DNA of 64,000 bases from DASRQK01 sp040392005 (GCA_040392005.1 JBEBWT010000002.1:1-64000); one strand, 5' to 3'. Shown: positions 50,852 to 59,899, numbered from the stretch's first letter. Notes: generated from the sequence alone by a model not told the origin. Program-made: numbers and translations.

Positions 50852-52306
50852 TTAAAATGAATAATTCAGTTCCCAGCCTTTGCGGTAATTGCGCTTCACA
50901 AATTGATTGACCTCCTCAAAATTGCTCACTTTCATATTGTCATTATCCCACAGCAATTTCAGGTTCCGTCCCGGATATTTGTTCTCAATACGCATATCCG
51001 AACCACGGATGGCCAAATTGGACATCAGCAGGGCTTCGGTGAGCGGTCCCGCAATCCCAAATGGAGAGCTGACTTCCATATTTCCATACCCTGCAATACA
51101 GGCCTCTACCCATTGAGCATAATGCCCACCGGCTCCGCCCGGTACCCGCTCATATTTTTCCGGTACCGAAACGATTTCGGACAATGAAGTTGGCAGCAGG
51201 CGTGGATTGGCTGCGTAGCAATCGGCCAGTACCTTGCCCTTTGTACCCACAAACAGGATTCCGTTGCCTCCATCACCAAAAATTTCATTGGCTCCCAGTT
51301 CTTCGGGGCGTTGCGGCTGGATACCGCCATCCATCCAATGGATCTTGACATCACCTTGCGTTTTTTCGGTTTTCGGGAAGGTCATCACCGCATAGCTGGA
51401 TGGTGGGCAGCTTTCCGGGAAATATCCTCTTTTGAATTCATCCACATATACACTGCCCACGCTGGCCTGCACATCTTTGACATACTGGAGACCCAGAATA
51501 CTGAACGGGGCTTCCATAATGTGGCAACCCATGTCTCCCAGTGCTCCTGTGCCGTAATCCCACCAGCCGCGCCAGTTGAAAGGCACCAGTTTGTCCACAT
51601 AATCCACTTTGGGGGCGGTGCCCAGCCACAGATCCCAATCCAGGGTCGCTGGTATTTCTGTTTTCTGTGCAGGCCACTGGATCCCCTGTGGCCATACGGG
51701 ACGGTCGGTCCAGCAATAAATGGTGTGTACATCTCCGATCAGACCCGCATCAATCCATTCCCGCATTTGCCTGACCCCATCTCCGGAGGCACCCTGGTTG
51801 CCCATTTGGGTGACTACCTTGTATTTTTTGGCAGCATGCGTCAGTACCCTGGCTTCCCATACATCGTGTGTCAGCGGTTTCTGTACATAGACATGCTTGC
51901 CCAGTTGCATGGCAGGCAGGGCGTGCGCAGCGTGGTTATGATCCGGACTGGACACCGATACCGCATCGATATGTTTGTGTTCCTTATCCAGCATTTCCCG
52001 GAAATCCCGGTAATATTTTGCTTTAGGAAAGCGATTGATGGAGTTGGCCGCCCGTTTGTCGTCCACATCACAGAGATAGGCAATTTCTGCCTTACCACTT
52101 TCGTGGAATGAACGTAGATCTGAATCTCCTTTTCCCCCTACGCCGATACCGGCCACGATCAATTTGTCACTGGGGGCCGTATAACCCACACCACCCAATA
52201 CATGACGTGGCAGAATCATAAATCCTGCGGCGGCAGCACCACCGGTTTTCAGAAAATCCCTTCTTGAGGTTCCTTCATTGTTATTATTCGTAGTTTTATT
52301 GTCCAT
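50852..52306 (-). CDS. Tat-exported Gfo/Idh/MocA oxidoreductase (cluster copy 1)
   Basis: 484 residues. Perfect Tat signal, TSRRDFLKTGGAAAAG near residues 13-28. Rossmann domain from about 48 (VAGIGVGGKGDSDL); the usual EKP motif is QKP in HVYVQKPLTHDV near 145. The C-terminal domain holds WLGTAPKVDYVDKLVPFNWR and WWDYGTGALGDMGCHIMEAP, typical of the large exported subfamily of Bacteroidota and Planctomycetes. Predicted NAD(P)-linked sugar redox chemistry in the periplasm. Lies 31 bases upstream of the subunit 3 gene. Confidence 0.9.
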   Translation of the reverse strand: MDNKTTNNNNEGTSRRDFLKTGGAAAAGFMILPRHVLGGVGYTAPSDKLIVAGIGVGGKGDSDLRSFHESGKAEIAYLCDVDDKRAANSINRFPKAKYYRDFREMLDKEHKHIDAVSVSSPDHNHAAHALPAMQLGKHVYVQKPLTHDVWEARVLTHAAKKYKVVTQMGNQGASGDGVRQMREWIDAGLIGDVHTIYCWTDRPVWPQGIQWPAQKTEIPATLDWDLWLGTAPKVDYVDKLVPFNWRGWWDYGTGALGDMGCHIMEAPFSILGLQYVKDVQASVGSVYVDEFKRGYFPESCPPSSYAVMTFPKTEKTQGDVKIHWMDGGIQPQRPEELGANEIFGDGGNGILFVGTKGKVLADCYAANPRLLPTSLSEIVSVPEKYERVPGGAGGHYAQWVEACIAGYGNMEVSSPFGIAGPLTEALLMSNLAIRGSDMRIENKYPGRNLKLLWDNDNMKVSNFEEVNQFVKRNYRKGWELNYSF

Positions 52307-52387
52307 GTGTTTTAATTTAATGTGTTTTAAAAGGCGTTGTTTAAAAACGATTTACGAGTAAAGTCCAATATTGTAGTGATATTACAA

Positions 52388-54067
52388 TTACAGATTTCCT
52401 TTTTTCAGTTCTTCGACTGCGAAATTAACGGCACGGGCCGTCAGGGCCATATAGGTCAGTGACGGATTGACACATCCGGCCGAAGTCATGGATGCCCCAT
52501 CGGTTACAAAAACATTGAGTGCATCCCAGACCTGATTATTGCCATTCAGTACGGAAGTTTTGGGATCCCGTCCCATCCGGGCCGTCCCCATTTCATGGAT
52601 ACCCTGACCAAAACCATAACCATTGTCATAGGTGCTGACATCTTTTACCCCGATAGTTTCCAGGATTTCCTTGCAATCCTCGGTCATGTCCTTGCGCATC
52701 TTGATCTCGTTCTCCTTGATTTCCATATCCATAGCCAGTACCGGCAGGCCCCACTTGTCCTTGGTGTCCCTGTCGAGGAAGATCCGGTTTTCATGATAAG
52801 GCAGGATTTCGCCGAATGCACCAAATCCAATGGTCCAGTTACCCGGTTCGCACAAAGCATCTTTCCAGTCTCCACCCACACTCATTTCGGCGATTTCGCC
52901 GGTCCAGCGGCCCCGTCCGGCCGAGCCCTGATACCCGAAACCACGAACATAATCCCGTTTGTCATCTCCAATATTCCGGAAACGGGGAATATAGAGTCCG
53001 GTAGGCCTGCGCCCATAGAAATACCGGTCTTCATAGCCTTCTACCCGGCCCCTGGCTCCCAGACGGAAGTGGTGATCCATCGCATTGTGTCCCAATTCTC
53101 CACTACTGCTACCCAGACCGCCTTCCCAGACATCGGTAGCCGAATTCATCAGCACCCAGGTAGAATTGAAGGACGAGGCACATACAAATACTATTTTCGC
53201 AAAATATTCATAAGTCTGATGGGTTTCAGCATCGATAATTTCTACTCCTTTTGCACGTTTGGTGTCCTTGTCATACAGGATCCGTGTGACAATGGAAAAA
53301 GGACGGAGGGTCAGGTTCCCGGTTGCTACTGCCGGAGGCAGTGTGGACGATTGCGTGCTGAAATAAGCACCGAAATTACATCCCAACCAGCACTGGTTCT
53401 GAAACTGGCAGTTCATCCGGCCCTCGTGCGGTACGCTCAGATTGGCCACCCTGCCCATAATAAAATGACGTTTGCCCCCATAGGCTTTTTTCACCCTTTC
53501 CACCAGATCTTTTTCTACCACATTGAACGGCATGGGCGGCAAAAAGTCACCGTCGGGCAGCACGTCCAGGCCATCCCGGTTGCCACTGATCCCAGCCCAG
53601 CGTTCGGCGTAGCTGTACCAGGGTGCAATATCCTTATAGCGGATGGGCCAGTCCACCCCATGTCCGTCTTTCAGGTTTGCCTCAAAATCATGATCACCGA
53701 GCCGGTAACTCTGGCGGCCCCACATCAGTGAACGGCCACCCACATGATACCCGCGATACCAGTCAAAACGCTTGATTTCGGTATAGGGACTCTCTTTTTC
53801 ATTGACCCAGAAGTCCAGATTTTTTTCATTCAGGGGGTAATCCCGTTTCAAAACCGGATAATCTTCGATCATCTGTTGGGTACGGCCTCCCCGATGCGGA
53901 AAGTCCCACGGATGCTTGGTGGCAGCAGGGTAATCTTTCACATGTTCCACATTGCGCCCCCGCTCCAGCATGATTGTCTTCAGTCCTTTTTGGGTCAGTT
54001 CTTTGGCTGCCCATCCCCCACTGATTCCCGAACCAATGACAATCGCATCATAAACATTATCTGCCAT
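52388..54067 (-). CDS. GMC-family FAD oxidoreductase (sugar/glycoside dehydrogenase-like)
   Basis: 559 residues. FAD-binding AIVIGSGISGGWAAKELTQK at 9-28 and an ADP-binding MLERGR follow at the N-terminus. YHVGGRSLMWGRQSYR near 110 is the second FAD segment, and the catalytic His is in GFGQGIHEMGTARMG near 487. The C-terminal VTDGASMTSAGCVNPSLTYM is the GMC C-terminal signature. It resembles large subunits of glucoside 3-dehydrogenase and gluconate or sorbitol dehydrogenases. No signal peptide; export together with the Tat-lipoprotein at 50254-50820 is likely. No cytochrome c subunit is seen in the window. Confidence 0.92.
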   Translation of the reverse strand: MADNVYDAIVIGSGISGGWAAKELTQKGLKTIMLERGRNVEHVKDYPAATKHPWDFPHRGGRTQQMIEDYPVLKRDYPLNEKNLDFWVNEKESPYTEIKRFDWYRGYHVGGRSLMWGRQSYRLGDHDFEANLKDGHGVDWPIRYKDIAPWYSYAERWAGISGNRDGLDVLPDGDFLPPMPFNVVEKDLVERVKKAYGGKRHFIMGRVANLSVPHEGRMNCQFQNQCWLGCNFGAYFSTQSSTLPPAVATGNLTLRPFSIVTRILYDKDTKRAKGVEIIDAETHQTYEYFAKIVFVCASSFNSTWVLMNSATDVWEGGLGSSSGELGHNAMDHHFRLGARGRVEGYEDRYFYGRRPTGLYIPRFRNIGDDKRDYVRGFGYQGSAGRGRWTGEIAEMSVGGDWKDALCEPGNWTIGFGAFGEILPYHENRIFLDRDTKDKWGLPVLAMDMEIKENEIKMRKDMTEDCKEILETIGVKDVSTYDNGYGFGQGIHEMGTARMGRDPKTSVLNGNNQVWDALNVFVTDGASMTSAGCVNPSLTYMALTARAVNFAVEELKKGNL

Positions 54068-54153
54068 CTTGTATAGTTAAATTAGTTTTAGTTATTAGTA
54101 GTTTAAATAGTTAAAGATATTGTTGTCTGAAAATTAGTTATGCGTTTCCAAAA

Positions 54154-55386
54154 TCAGCTTTTTGCCGTCTGTTTTTCATCTTTGAACAACAAAGCAAAAA
54201 TCAGCATGACCACCAGCGCAATGCCTGCCGGGACCAGCCATACATTCTGCCACAGGAGCTGGGCATCATCATTATAAATACTTCTGAAATGTTCCAGGAC
54301 ATATCCAGCCACCCAGAAGCCGATCAACTGGCCAACACCATAGGTAGCAAGCGTGATCAGCCCCTGTGCCGAGCTCTTATACTTTTCCCCGGCTTTGGAA
54401 TCTGTGTAAATTTGTCCGGACACAAAGAAAAAGTCATAACAGATGCCGTGTAATGCAATGCCTATCAACAGCATATACGTCAATTCACCGGCATTACCAT
54501 AAGCAAACAGCACATAGCGCAGTGACCAGGCCAGCATCCCGACCAGAATGGTTTTTTTAAATCCATATCTTGCAAAGAAAACAGGCAATAACAACAAAAA
54601 GAGTACTTCGGAAACTTGTCCGATCGTCATTTTTGCAGTAGGGTTCGCCATACCGATCTCCGTGAGAAAAAGGTTTGCATTCTGGTAATAGAATCCGAGC
54701 GGAATACAGATCAGGATCGAAGAGATAAAAAACACCAGAAAATTGCGGTCGCTCAATAATTTAATGGCATCCAGTCCAAGTATTTCCGAAATACCCGCCT
54801 TCGACTGGCTTTCCTTTTTGACTGGAGGAGTTTTGGGAAGAAAAAAGGAATGTAAGCCCTGAACCAGCGAAGCGATAGCAGCCAGCAAGAAAGTGTTTTT
54901 GAGTAAACCGTTTTCTCCCGAATCCCACATAAACAAATAACTGATCGCCAGACCGGCTACAATCCAGCCGATGGTCCCCCAGATCCGGATCGCCGAGAAT
55001 TGCTTTTCAGGATTGTGCATCTGTCTGAAAGATACCGAGTTGATCAATGCCAGCGTAGGCATAAATAAAATCATATATGCAAGTACGTACGGATAAAACA
55101 GTTGTATATCCGGCGCCCGGTACATTTGATACATCAATATGGCCCCCGCCAGATGCAGGGCACCGAGGATTTTTTCAGCATTGAAATACCGGTCTGCAAT
55201 CAATCCTATGATAAATGGTGCAATGATCGCACCCCAGGATTGGGTAGAATACACATTGGACATTTGTAGTCCCGATGCATTCAGGTCCAGGGTCAGAAAG
55301 GTACCCAGCGTCACGAACCATGCACCCCAAATAAAGAAATTGAGGAACATCATCAATGACAATTGAAACTTAGTAGTCAAGTTCAT
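54154..55386 (-). CDS. MFS permease, nucleoside/H+ symporter (NupG-like) family
   Basis: Inner-membrane transporter of 410 residues with about 12 hydrophobic segments. MMFLNFFIWGAWFVTLGTFL at the N-terminus, then AIIAPFIIGLIADRYFNAEK and FSAIRIWGTIGWIVAG are family signatures. The family was named for nucleoside uptake, but Bacteroidota copies often lie in carbohydrate clusters; here it probably imports an oxidised sugar or its product. 86 bases upstream of the GMC gene. Confidence 0.9.
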   Translation of the reverse strand: MNLTTKFQLSLMMFLNFFIWGAWFVTLGTFLTLDLNASGLQMSNVYSTQSWGAIIAPFIIGLIADRYFNAEKILGALHLAGAILMYQMYRAPDIQLFYPYVLAYMILFMPTLALINSVSFRQMHNPEKQFSAIRIWGTIGWIVAGLAISYLFMWDSGENGLLKNTFLLAAIASLVQGLHSFFLPKTPPVKKESQSKAGISEILGLDAIKLLSDRNFLVFFISSILICIPLGFYYQNANLFLTEIGMANPTAKMTIGQVSEVLFLLLLPVFFARYGFKKTILVGMLAWSLRYVLFAYGNAGELTYMLLIGIALHGICYDFFFVSGQIYTDSKAGEKYKSSAQGLITLATYGVGQLIGFWVAGYVLEHFRSIYNDDAQLLWQNVWLVPAGIALVVMLIFALLFKDEKQTAKS

Positions 55387-55456
55387 AATCGGTTATATTT
55401 TTAGGGTTAGAATAACTGAAACGAATATGCAGTATATTTGTTAAAATGCCAAGTAA

Positions 55457-56392
55457 TCATTCCAAAAAGTTATCCACTTTCCGGTACGCTGCGATCAATT
55501 TCTCTTCTCCTTCGATCCCCTGTGTGGATTTCCCGTGTTCCATCCCTACGATGCCCCGGTAACCTTTGTGATACAGATGTTTGAATAAATTATTGTAGTT
55601 GATCTCACCTGTTGTGGGTTCCCGGCGGCCCGGATTGTCCCCCACCTGAAAATAAGCAATTTCATCCCAGCAGCGCTCAATGGTATTGATCAGGTCTCCT
55701 TCATTACGCTGGAGATGATAGGCATCATACAGGATTTTACAGGATGGGCTGCTGACCGCCTTGCAGATCATATAGGTTTGGGCCGCAGTACGCAGGAACA
55801 GATCCGGGGTGTCACTCAGGGGTTCCAGCACCATGATGATCCCGTGCGGTTCCAGCAGTTCTGCTCCCCGTCTCAGGGCCTCAATGACATTGGCGGTCTG
55901 TATATCCAGTGGCAATCGTCTGTGAAAATCTCCGGGTACTACCGTCGTAAATTTACCCCCGCTCCGTTTCGATAATTCGATGGCTTCCCGGCAACCCTTC
56001 AGGAAAATATCCAGGTGTTCCTGACTGCCTGCGGCAAGGGTATTGGCAGCATTCCCTCCTTTATCCAGAACGAATACGCCCATTTCCATTTTCAGGCCGG
56101 CCAGCAGTTCCCCGATTTTCGTTTGCTCCTCCCGGGATCTTTTTGAATAACCATTGTCTTCGATCGCCCGGAATCCCTGATCATACGCAAAGCGGATCTG
56201 ATCCAGAAAATCCTTCCCGGCATGGTTTTCAAACTGGCCCTGATGGGGAGCATATTTCAGATTGAATGGTTCTCCGGATTTACTATTTGGTGATGATGGG
56301 GCGGTTCGTTCCGGGGTATTGCCCAAAACCTGACTGCCGACAACTGTACCAGTGACCAGCAGGGATTTTTTGATAAATTGACTTCTGTCCAT
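55457..56392 (-). CDS. exported hydroxypyruvate isomerase-like TIM-barrel protein
   Basis: About 311 residues from ATG 56392. The N-terminus MDRSQFIKKSLLVTGTVVG looks like a Tat signal in which the second Arg is Ser, so export may be Tat-degenerate or Sec. The AP endonuclease 2-type TIM barrel has VLEPLSDTPD near 190, ILYDAYHLQRNEGD near 225, YFQVGDNPGRREPTTGEINY near 247 and GMEHGKS near 284, with the metal-binding Glu, Asp, His and Glu residues of this superfamily. Probable isomerase or epimerase of a keto-sugar. Follows apbE by 10 bases. Confidence 0.85.
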   Translation of the reverse strand: MDRSQFIKKSLLVTGTVVGSQVLGNTPERTAPSSPNSKSGEPFNLKYAPHQGQFENHAGKDFLDQIRFAYDQGFRAIEDNGYSKRSREEQTKIGELLAGLKMEMGVFVLDKGGNAANTLAAGSQEHLDIFLKGCREAIELSKRSGGKFTTVVPGDFHRRLPLDIQTANVIEALRRGAELLEPHGIIMVLEPLSDTPDLFLRTAAQTYMICKAVSSPSCKILYDAYHLQRNEGDLINTIERCWDEIAYFQVGDNPGRREPTTGEINYNNLFKHLYHKGYRGIVGMEHGKSTQGIEGEEKLIAAYRKVDNFLE

Positions 56393-56402
56393 AAATTTAG
56401 TT

Positions 56403-57419
56403 TTATTGTAACATCTGGCGGAATCCACTGCTCATAACGTCCCTTAATTTGCCTCCTTCTTCCCGGAAGGTAATCAGGAATTCCACATTTGGAAAATTAA
56501 CCAATAATTTGTTTGCCTCCTCTTCGTCCATCACAATCAGCACATTATCCAGGGCGTCGGCAGTCATGGCATCCCGGGCAAATACGGTGGCCTGCCACGC
56601 ACTTTCTGCAAAGGGATATCCGGTCCTGGGGTCGATGTGATGGGAAATCCGGGAACCCAAAGGGATACGTCCAGAACTGGTAAGTGCCCCGTTGGGCAGG
56701 GAAATTACATAGGGTGAAGATTGGTCAGGTCTTTCTACGCCGATCCGGAAAGGCTGATCCACTGATTTTTTTCCCGAAACCCGTAATTCACCTCCCAACT
56801 CAACCAGATAATTGAAAATACCATAATCCTCCAGATACGCAGCGATAAAATCCACGGTATATCCCTGTGCGATCCCGTTCAGATCAATCTGGATTCCCGG
56901 ACAACATTTCTTTAGTCTGGAATCCTGGACGGATAATTTTTCCATTCCTACCATCACCAAAGCTTCCCTGATCTGATCTTCGGTGGGTTTATCCGATACT
57001 TCAGTGACGCCAAACCCCCATAGAGACACAAGGGGTGCAACCGTGATATCAAAAATTCCACCACTCCAGCGATTGATTTCAAATGATTTTTCGATCACTT
57101 TTTGAAAATGTTCATCCATTTCTATTTCCAGAGTCGTTTCCTGATTGAACTGCCGGATGAGGGAGCCGGGTCTATAAAGTGACATGGAAAGATCGATGAT
57201 CTCCAGCAGACTGTCAATCTGGCCTTTATCAATCGCCGCGACCATCGAATAATAATGGATGTCATAAGTCGTACCCTGTGCTGTTCCCTGGATCCGATAA
57301 TGATTCAGTTCCGTAGTTGGTGGAGTAGTTGATGGAGCTGTACGGCCCCCTGCCTGTACCGGAAGCCCGATAATGCACAGCATGGCACAGAAAAATATGG
57401 GCTTAATCAGCAGGCGCAT
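56403..57419 (-). CDS. apbE: FAD:protein FMN transferase
   Basis: Attaches FMN covalently to Ser or Thr of exported flavoproteins. About 338 residues from ATG 57419 (a TTG nine bases upstream is in frame); a signal peptide ends near VQAGG. Motifs: SGGIFDITVAPLVSLWGFG near 120, IDLNGIAQGYTVDFIA near 185, ELGGELRVSG near 214, and the Mg-binding HHIDPRTGYP and ARDAMTADALDN. No obvious target carrying an FMN_bind domain is in the window. Five bases after the upstream oxidoreductase stop. Confidence 0.93.
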   Translation of the reverse strand: MRLLIKPIFFCAMLCIIGLPVQAGGRTAPSTTPPTTELNHYRIQGTAQGTTYDIHYYSMVAAIDKGQIDSLLEIIDLSMSLYRPGSLIRQFNQETTLEIEMDEHFQKVIEKSFEINRWSGGIFDITVAPLVSLWGFGVTEVSDKPTEDQIREALVMVGMEKLSVQDSRLKKCCPGIQIDLNGIAQGYTVDFIAAYLEDYGIFNYLVELGGELRVSGKKSVDQPFRIGVERPDQSSPYVISLPNGALTSSGRIPLGSRISHHIDPRTGYPFAESAWQATVFARDAMTADALDNVLIVMDEEEANKLLVNFPNVEFLITFREEGGKLRDVMSSGFRQMLQ

Positions 57420-57424
57420 GATGA

Positions 57425-58744
57425 TCAAATGACAACTGTTTTTCCCGGAATAGCATAGGGATAGTACCCGTTTTCATCCGGTAATACTTTGGGCAGGGCA
57501 TCCCAGGCCAGCCTTTCGGGCATGAGGTCTATTTCTGAAAGGAGGGCCTCCTCCCATTGGATCACCTGACCCGAATAAGTAGCCATGCGCCCAATAATGC
57601 CTGTTAATGTACTATAAGCCCCGTTTTCAGCATCCATGTGACGATATTCGCCTTTGACGATCGCATCAAACAGCTCGACATGCTCCTGCTGATAGGGATT
57701 GGCATTGCCCGTTTTCGGATGTTGGAACAGGACGTTACCTTTATGATCCCATATCGTGGCATCATGGCCTGCGGAAAGGAAAATTCTCCCTTTTGTACCT
57801 TGAAAAGTCTCATTGACCCTGCTTGCGGTGCCTTCAAAATGCCGGCACTGACTGTATATGACCGATCCATCTGCATAAGTCAATTCTACGGCATGATTAT
57901 CATATATTTCTCCAAATTCTTTTCCAGTACGCCATGCCCTGCTACCTGTACCCTGCACAGAAACCGGATATGCACCTTTTATCCAATTGGCTACATCAAT
58001 ATTATGGACGTGTTGTTCCACAATATGATCTCCGCACAGCCAATTGAAGTAAAACCAATTGCGCATTTGATACTCCATTTCGGTCTGGCCCTCTTGCCGC
58101 GGCCGGACCCACACCCCACCTCCATTCCAATAAACCTGTCCCGAAAACACATCCCCGATCATGCCATCGTGAATACGTTTGATTGCTTCCTGATAGCTTT
58201 TTTGGTAATGTCGCTGCAATCCCACCACCACGTTCAGTTTTTTCTGTTTGGCAATTTTTGCTGCTTCCAGCACTTTTCTGATCCCCGGCACGTCCACTGC
58301 GACCGGTTTTTCCATAAAGACATGTTTTCCCAACCGGACTGCTTCTTCAAAATGCATGGGCCGGAAGCCCGGAGAGCTGGCCAGAATCACGACATCTGCA
58401 AGCGGAATAGCATGCTTATATGCATCAAATCCTACAAATTTTTCATTTTCGGTGACTGATATCTTATCCGGATGACGTTCCAGGATTTTGCTATAAGACT
58501 CTTCAAGACGATCCAGGAAAGCATCAGCCATCGCTACGATTTTGATGTTTGCTCCAGTGGCAATCGCATCAAATGCTGCACCGGTTCCCCGGCCCCCACA
58601 GCCTATTACGGCCACTTTAATTGTATCCGTACCTGCTGCGTATGCACCTGCAAGCGGTAAACTGCCGATCAGTGCCCCACCGGCCAGCGCTGCTGTGGAC
58701 TTGATAAATTCTCTGCGGCCCCATACATGGTTTGAGTTGTTCAT
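57425..58744 (-). CDS. Tat-exported Gfo/Idh/MocA oxidoreductase (cluster copy 2)
   Basis: 439 residues from ATG 58744. Tat signal in HVWGRREFIKSTAALAGG at the N-terminus. Rossmann motif VAVIGCGGRGTGAA near 45; canonical catalytic EKP in HVFMEKPVAVDV near 139; HHxxD-like region in GDHIVEQHVHNIDVANW near 235. It belongs to the same broad subfamily as copy 1 at 50852-52306 but diverges from it and keeps EKP rather than QKP. Probably oxidises or reduces a sugar intermediate. Four bases after the SUMF1-like gene. Confidence 0.9.
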   Translation of the reverse strand: MNNSNHVWGRREFIKSTAALAGGALIGSLPLAGAYAAGTDTIKVAVIGCGGRGTGAAFDAIATGANIKIVAMADAFLDRLEESYSKILERHPDKISVTENEKFVGFDAYKHAIPLADVVILASSPGFRPMHFEEAVRLGKHVFMEKPVAVDVPGIRKVLEAAKIAKQKKLNVVVGLQRHYQKSYQEAIKRIHDGMIGDVFSGQVYWNGGGVWVRPRQEGQTEMEYQMRNWFYFNWLCGDHIVEQHVHNIDVANWIKGAYPVSVQGTGSRAWRTGKEFGEIYDNHAVELTYADGSVIYSQCRHFEGTASRVNETFQGTKGRIFLSAGHDATIWDHKGNVLFQHPKTGNANPYQQEHVELFDAIVKGEYRHMDAENGAYSTLTGIIGRMATYSGQVIQWEEALLSEIDLMPERLAWDALPKVLPDENGYYPYAIPGKTVVI

Positions 58745-58748
58745 ATTT

Positions 58749-59711
58749 TCAATAGTCTGAAATTGGTTTTTTATCATAATAAGCCATAATTTCTCCCTGA
58801 GAAGGCGGATTGACCGGCCTTACCAACCGAATTCCCACAAAGGGAGCATCCGTAAACCACCAATTGCTTTTTGGGATTTGTGGGTCCAGTTGCTTCCAAT
58901 AGGGATCTGAGGCCATCCGGGCTGCTGAACGCAGTTGCACTGGCTGATCCAGATAGGAACCTCCCCTTACTGAAATGGGGTATAGCTTTACGGGAGGATT
59001 GACCGGATTCTTGACAGGGGCCGTTTGATGCTGATTGTAATATCCGGCATCATATTGGTCATAGGTCCATTCTGCCACATTTCCATGCATGTCATACAGG
59101 CCCCAGGCGTTTGGTTTGCGGGTACCGATTAATTGGCTCTTTCCATCACTGTTTGCCGCAAACCAGGCATATTCACCTAATAACTCTTCCTGATCACCAA
59201 AACCATAGTTGCTGGTACTTCCCGCCCGGCAGGCATATTCCCATTCGGCCTCCGTTGGCAACCGGTAAAACTCACCGGTTTTCAAATAAAGCCATTTACA
59301 AAATTGGATTGCGTTGTATTGAGTCATGCCCAGCGCAGGTTTATTGATTTTGCCCATTCCAAAAGTCATATCGATATAGGGCCGGGTCGGCCGGGTCATC
59401 GCATCCAGATCGGGCGGCAGTTCATTGTTCAGGTCTCTGGCCTCAAAATCCTTGTAAAGGAATAATTCATACAATTCCCAGGTAATTTCATGTGCAGACA
59501 TCCAGAATGCGTCCAACTGGACCGGATGAGTGGGTTTTTCGTCCGCCTGACCTTGCAGACTACCCATAGTGAATGTGCCAGAAGGAATGGCCGCCATTTC
59601 AAAACGGAGGTTTGAACCGGGAATGGCTTGTTGATACGATTGCACAGGTGTCTGGCAATAGAGCTGTCCGGATAAAAATATACCGACTGAAAATAAGGTT
59701 AAACGTTTCAA
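58749..59711 (-). CDS. SUMF1/FGE-fold exported protein without the catalytic cysteines
   Basis: About 320 residues if started at TTG 59711, which gives a signal peptide (MKRLTLFSVGIFLSGQLYCQ); the frame stays open to 59783 without an ATG next to that signal. The domain has the family order: GTFTMGS, DEKPTHPVQLDAFWMSAHEIT, RLPTEAEWEYACRAG, GLYDMHGNVAEWT and RGGSYLDQPVQLRSAAR. True formylglycine-generating enzymes have two Cys in that last region; here there are none, so sulfatase activation is unlikely and a binding or structural role is inferred. First gene of the cluster. Confidence 0.85.
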   Translation of the reverse strand: MKRLTLFSVGIFLSGQLYCQTPVQSYQQAIPGSNLRFEMAAIPSGTFTMGSLQGQADEKPTHPVQLDAFWMSAHEITWELYELFLYKDFEARDLNNELPPDLDAMTRPTRPYIDMTFGMGKINKPALGMTQYNAIQFCKWLYLKTGEFYRLPTEAEWEYACRAGSTSNYGFGDQEELLGEYAWFAANSDGKSQLIGTRKPNAWGLYDMHGNVAEWTYDQYDAGYYNQHQTAPVKNPVNPPVKLYPISVRGGSYLDQPVQLRSAARMASDPYWKQLDPQIPKSNWWFTDAPFVGIRLVRPVNPPSQGEIMAYYDKKPISDY

Positions 59712-59842
59712 AACAAGAAAATTGGCAGGGTCAATTTTGGTTCCTGGAATCTGGACAACCATATTCCGGGTACAAATCCGCATTATGCGGGTTCAAATTA
59801 CCTTATTCCTCAGAATAATCAAAATTTAGGAATGAAAAAGTA

Positions 59843-59871
59843 TAAAAAAAGGCCACCGGTAAGGGCAGCCT
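59843..59871 (-). terminator. hairpin terminator after infB
   Basis: On the minus strand AGGCTGCC and GGTGGCCT form an 8-bp stem with two G-U pairs around CTTACC, followed by seven T. It ends the nusA-infB transcript before the SUMF1-like gene. Confidence 0.7.
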
Positions 59872-59899
59872 GATGCTTTATTTAAAATTCTGTTAGAAA

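Noticed and set aside
52430..52500. DGASMTSA in the GMC protein as an ApbE flavinylation site
   Set aside because: It coincides with the normal C-terminal GMC signature, and GMC proteins bind FAD; resemblance to SGATxTS is superficial.
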